Shown here: piece after piece, positions 6,288-8,363 of the stretch | Numbering within the stretch: the first letter of the stretch is position 1 | Layout: the number at the start of each line of letters is the position of its first letter | DNA from: UBA685 sp002299005 | Lineage (GTDB): Bacteria > Pseudomonadota > Alphaproteobacteria > Puniceispirillales > Puniceispirillaceae | Direction of reading: 5' to 3' | Length of the DNA stretch: 8,363 nucleotides | Assembly (NCBI GenBank): GCA_963966775.1 | Contig: CAXAAH010000062.1 | Coordinates: 1 to 8,363, forward strand | Program-made: the position numbers and the translations under genes | Notes under the pieces: generated by a model | The model's input: the letters and a program-made list of their open reading frames with translations, nothing else | Databases searched by the model: none | Told to the model about the DNA's origin: nothing

Positions 6288-7055
6288 ATGACATCTCACA
6301 TAAATGATGACGAAATAGATTTATTTCAACTTATCCAAAACCTTTGGGATGGCAAAGGCGTGATCGCCGCCTCCATTGCGGTTTGTCTTGTGGCGGCTAT
6401 TGGTTATGTGGTGATAAAAGAGCCTGAGTATGAATCCTATATTCATATTAACACCTCTTTTAATCCACCCGTAGAAGGCCGGAAGTCTATCATACAAGTG
6501 ATGGATGCCTTCTATGATGAGGCGCTGTTTAAGGAATGGAAGTCTGCAAATAGGGGGTCTGCTGTCGTTGCTGAAGATTTTTCGCGCACAACTTTGATGA
6601 ATGGTTTTGTGGTCGCCAAGAGAGAAGATGAGCTAACAGTGCGGTTTTCGGACTCAAAAACAAATACGGTCAGTTTATTGGTCAAGTCGAATGAGCTTCG
6701 CCTCCTCGATAGCTATTTTTCTTATCTTGGTTTTTTAAATGACAAAGTCACAGAGAAGGCTTCAGGCAGCGCAGAAAGTCTTCTTCGTTACTTTACTGCA
6801 AAGAGTGACAGTCTTAGTCAAGCACAAGTCGATCTAGTGACCACCGAATTACAGCTTGTGAAATTTTTAAATGAGGTTTCCGGTGGCATGAAGTTGCTGA
6901 GCGTAGAACGCCCGACAATGCCGGAAAAACAAGCGCCTAGAACGGGGCTGATTCTTATCCTGTCTGTGATGATTGGTGGCATTATTGGTGCGCTATATGT
7001 GCTGGTGCAAAACGCCTGGCGCCAGCGTCAACGCCAAGAGGGTGCCTCTTCATAA
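6288..7055 (+). CDS. Wzz-like polysaccharide chain-length determinant (short, two-membrane-segment)
   Basis: A 255-residue inner-membrane protein with the Wzz/PCP layout: a short cytoplasmic N-terminus containing DEIDLFQLIQNLWDGK (8-23), a first membrane segment at about 24-43, a periplasmic domain at 44-218, a proline-rich junction (P209, P212, P217), and a second membrane segment at about 219-240 with a glycine-rich MIGGIIGA core, ending in a short basic cytoplasmic tail. Such proteins set the modal length of O-antigen or related polymers made by a Wzy-type polymerase. The product is shorter than the roughly 320-370 residues usual for O-antigen Wzz, the loss being in the periplasmic domain. 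It has no tyrosine kinase domain. No wzx, wzy or kinase gene is visible nearby, but the glycosyltransferase at the left end of the window fits the same theme. Function is inferred from topology and the N- and C-terminal motifs. Confidence 0.8.
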   Translation: MTSHINDDEIDLFQLIQNLWDGKGVIAASIAVCLVAAIGYVVIKEPEYESYIHINTSFNPPVEGRKSIIQVMDAFYDEALFKEWKSANRGSAVVAEDFSRTTLMNGFVVAKREDELTVRFSDSKTNTVSLLVKSNELRLLDSYFSYLGFLNDKVTEKASGSAESLLRYFTAKSDSLSQAQVDLVTTELQLVKFLNEVSGGMKLLSVERPTMPEKQAPRTGLILILSVMIGGIIGALYVLVQNAWRQRQRQEGASS

Positions 7056-7092
7056 GCCATCGCTCTATCACCCTCATATAAAAGCCCGTTAT

Positions 7093-7120
7093 TTGACAAT
7101 GTTTGGTTGCGTGCTAGATG
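7093..7120 (+). promoter_or_regulatory. Promoter-like boxes upstream of the aminotransferase
   Basis: A perfect TTGACA (7093-7098) is followed after 16 bases by TAGATG (7115-7120). The -10 itself matches TATAAT at only three of six positions, but it is preceded by TG at 7112-7113, the extended -10 signal. A start of transcription near 7127 would leave a leader of about 40 bases before the coding start. Confidence 0.45.
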
Positions 7121-7130
7121 TTTTGGTAAG

Positions 7131-7140
7131 GCGTTAACGC
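7131..7140. promoter_or_regulatory. Perfect 10-base palindrome GCGTTAACGC, possible operator
   Basis: GCGTTAACGC is its own reverse complement and sits just downstream of the predicted transcription start, between the -10-like box and the ribosome site. A repressor bound here would block transcription. The half-site is short, so chance cannot be excluded and no regulator is encoded nearby. Confidence 0.3.
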
Positions 7141-7156
7141 GTCGAGGCTGAATGAA

Positions 7157-7164
7157 AAGAGGAG
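7157..7164 (+). promoter_or_regulatory. Strong ribosome binding site (AAGAGGAG) for the aminotransferase
   Basis: AAGAGGAG precedes two consecutive ATG codons at 7168 and 7171. Spacing from the end of AGGAG is three bases to the first and six to the second, so the second ATG is the better placed start. Confidence 0.7.
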
Positions 7165-7170
7165 CGCATG

Positions 7171-8322
7171 ATGGCGTCATTATTACCTGAACTTGACCCC
7201 GATGGGTTGCTTGAATATTCGGTTGTCTTTACCGACCGGTCGCTGAACTCTATGTCTCAGAAATTTCAAGGCGTGATGCGTGATATATCTTCTTGCTTGC
7301 GCGACGTTTATAACGCCGATGGTGTGGCGGTTATTCCCGGCGGTGGTACCTTTGGGATGGAATCTATCGCGCGCCAATTTGGGGATGAAGAGCATGTGCT
7401 GGTAATCCGCAATGGCTGGTTTAGCTTCCGCTGGTCAGAGATTTTTGAAAAAGCCAAAATCGCCAAAAGCGTGAGCGTTCTTGCCGCGTCTCAACAAGCG
7501 GCGGCTGAACATGAGGGCGCGAACCGCTATGCGCCTTTTGCGCCAATGGCGGTTGAAAAAGTGGTGGCTGAAATAACAGAAAAACAACCGGCCCTTGTCT
7601 GTGCGCCGCATGTTGAGACATCGGCTGGAATGGTGCTGCCTGATGATTATATCAAGGCGGTGACGCAGGCTGTGCATAGCTATGGCGGCCTATTTGTGCT
7701 TGATTGTGTGGCCTCTGGTGCGCTGTGGGTTGATATGAAGGCGCTGGGTGTCGATGTGCTTTTATCGGCGCCGCAAAAAGGCTGGACGGCCTCGCCTTGT
7801 TCAGGGCTTGTGATGCTATCAGAGAAAGCTATTGCCCGAATGGCTGAGACAGAGGCCAAAAGCTATGTTTGTGATGTCAAAAAATGGTTTGGCATTATGC
7901 AAGCCTATGAGAATGGCGGTCATGCCTATCATGCGACGATGCCAACAGATGCGCTGGCGAAATTCCGTGACGTGATGCTTGAGACCAAGGCCTATGGGTT
8001 TGATAAGGTCAAGCAAGAGCAGATCGCGCTTGGGGCGGCTATTCGTCAATTATGCGAGGCGCGCGGGATCCAATCTGTGGCGGCAAAAGGCTTTCAAGCG
8101 GCAAGTGTGGTGGTGAATTTTACAGATGATGATCTGATGAAGAACGGCTCTAAATTTGCCCAAGAAGGCGTGCAAATTGCCGCTGGTGTGCCGCTAGAAT
8201 GCGGTGAAGGGCCGGATTATAAATCATTCCGCATTGGCCTGTTTGGGCTTGATAAATTACATGCGCTTGACCGGTCTGTGGCTAATTTTGAGGCGGCGTT
8301 GGACCGTGTCTTGGCGCATTAA
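7171..8322 (+). CDS. Class V PLP-dependent aminotransferase (alanine/serine-glyoxylate aminotransferase-like)
   Basis: A 383-residue protein (384 if translation begins at the adjacent ATG 7168), full length for the family. Numbering from ATG 7168, it shows PGGGTFGMES (57-66), where the glycine-rich turn should hold the PLP phosphate, FVLDCVASGALWVDM (176-190) with Asp179 facing the pyridine nitrogen, and SAPQKGW (200-206) with Lys204 as the PLP Schiff-base lysine. SFRIGLFG (353-360) carries Arg355, the expected substrate carboxylate clamp. The enzyme moves an amino group from an amino acid to an oxo-acid such as glyoxylate or pyruvate in the cytoplasm. Serine, alanine and aminoethylphosphonate users share this fold, so the substrate is not assigned. 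It has its own promoter-like boxes and ribosome site and appears to be a separate transcription unit. All catalytic residues I can place are intact. Confidence 0.92.
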   Translation: MASLLPELDPDGLLEYSVVFTDRSLNSMSQKFQGVMRDISSCLRDVYNADGVAVIPGGGTFGMESIARQFGDEEHVLVIRNGWFSFRWSEIFEKAKIAKSVSVLAASQQAAAEHEGANRYAPFAPMAVEKVVAEITEKQPALVCAPHVETSAGMVLPDDYIKAVTQAVHSYGGLFVLDCVASGALWVDMKALGVDVLLSAPQKGWTASPCSGLVMLSEKAIARMAETEAKSYVCDVKKWFGIMQAYENGGHAYHATMPTDALAKFRDVMLETKAYGFDKVKQEQIALGAAIRQLCEARGIQSVAAKGFQAASVVVNFTDDDLMKNGSKFAQEGVQIAAGVPLECGEGPDYKSFRIGLFGLDKLHALDRSVANFEAALDRVLAH

Positions 8323-8363
8323 AAGCCGTAACGACACTCTCTAGCGTTCTATTCCCCTATTAG

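Noticed and set aside
7016..7025. Perfect palindrome CTGGCGCCAG
   Set aside because: It lies within the coding sequence for the Wzz tail and is explained by codons; no regulatory context.
7038..7075. Inverted repeat GAGGGTG (7038-7044) and CACCCTC (7069-7075) at the end of the Wzz-like gene as a terminator
   Set aside because: The stem is only 7 bases with a 24-base loop, and no T-run follows, so it does not meet terminator criteria.
7152..7190. 12-codon upstream reading frame overlapping the aminotransferase start
   Set aside because: It contains the aminotransferase ribosome site and has no good site of its own; length and overlap are consistent with chance.
8307..8338. Possible terminator after the aminotransferase (GTGTC with GACAC)
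   Set aside because: Only a 5-base stem with a wide loop and no T-run before the window ends; the last 41 bases show nothing I can support.

Overview
The window looks like a stretch of a Gram-negative, probably marine alphaproteobacterial chromosome, perhaps SAR116-like. This is an impression from mid-range GC, GGC/GAT-rich codon use, a DUF1800/DUF1501 pair and an alphaproteobacterial-style class V aminotransferase. Nothing in the window fixes the taxon. There are no rRNA or tRNA genes, CRISPR arrays, insertion sequences or integrase genes. No gene-free stretch exceeds about 112 bases.

Layout, left to right. The window opens inside the last codons of an unrecognised plus-strand gene (to 166). 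Its stop codon lies in a set of mutually exclusive hairpins. An AT-richer family 4 glycosyltransferase follows (272-1462). Next is a translationally coupled pair, a DUF1800 protein (1519-2961) and a Tat-exported DUF1501 protein (2958-4094), which overlap by ATGA. A formylglycine-type sulfatase on the minus strand (4105-5628) meets the pair tail to tail with only 10 bases between stop codons. A 96-base divergent region leads to two small plus-strand genes: a 66-residue double-CxxC protein (5725-5925) and an 89-residue acidic helical protein (5928-6197). After them come a short Wzz-like chain-length determinant (6288-7055) and, behind its own promoter-like region, a complete PLP-dependent class V aminotransferase (7171-8322).

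How the genes may fit together. The glycosyltransferase and the Wzz-like protein point to surface polysaccharide synthesis. The sulfatase suggests that sulfate esters are removed from some substrate, possibly a sulfated glycan. The DUF1800/DUF1501 pair has no firm function. Its most distinctive feature here is that only one partner has an export signal, which suggests joint Tat export of a folded complex. The small CxxC pair and the aminotransferase look like separate units. I see no clear evidence of one coherent new system; the DUF1800/DUF1501/sulfatase cluster and the small CxxC operon are the best candidates for follow-up.
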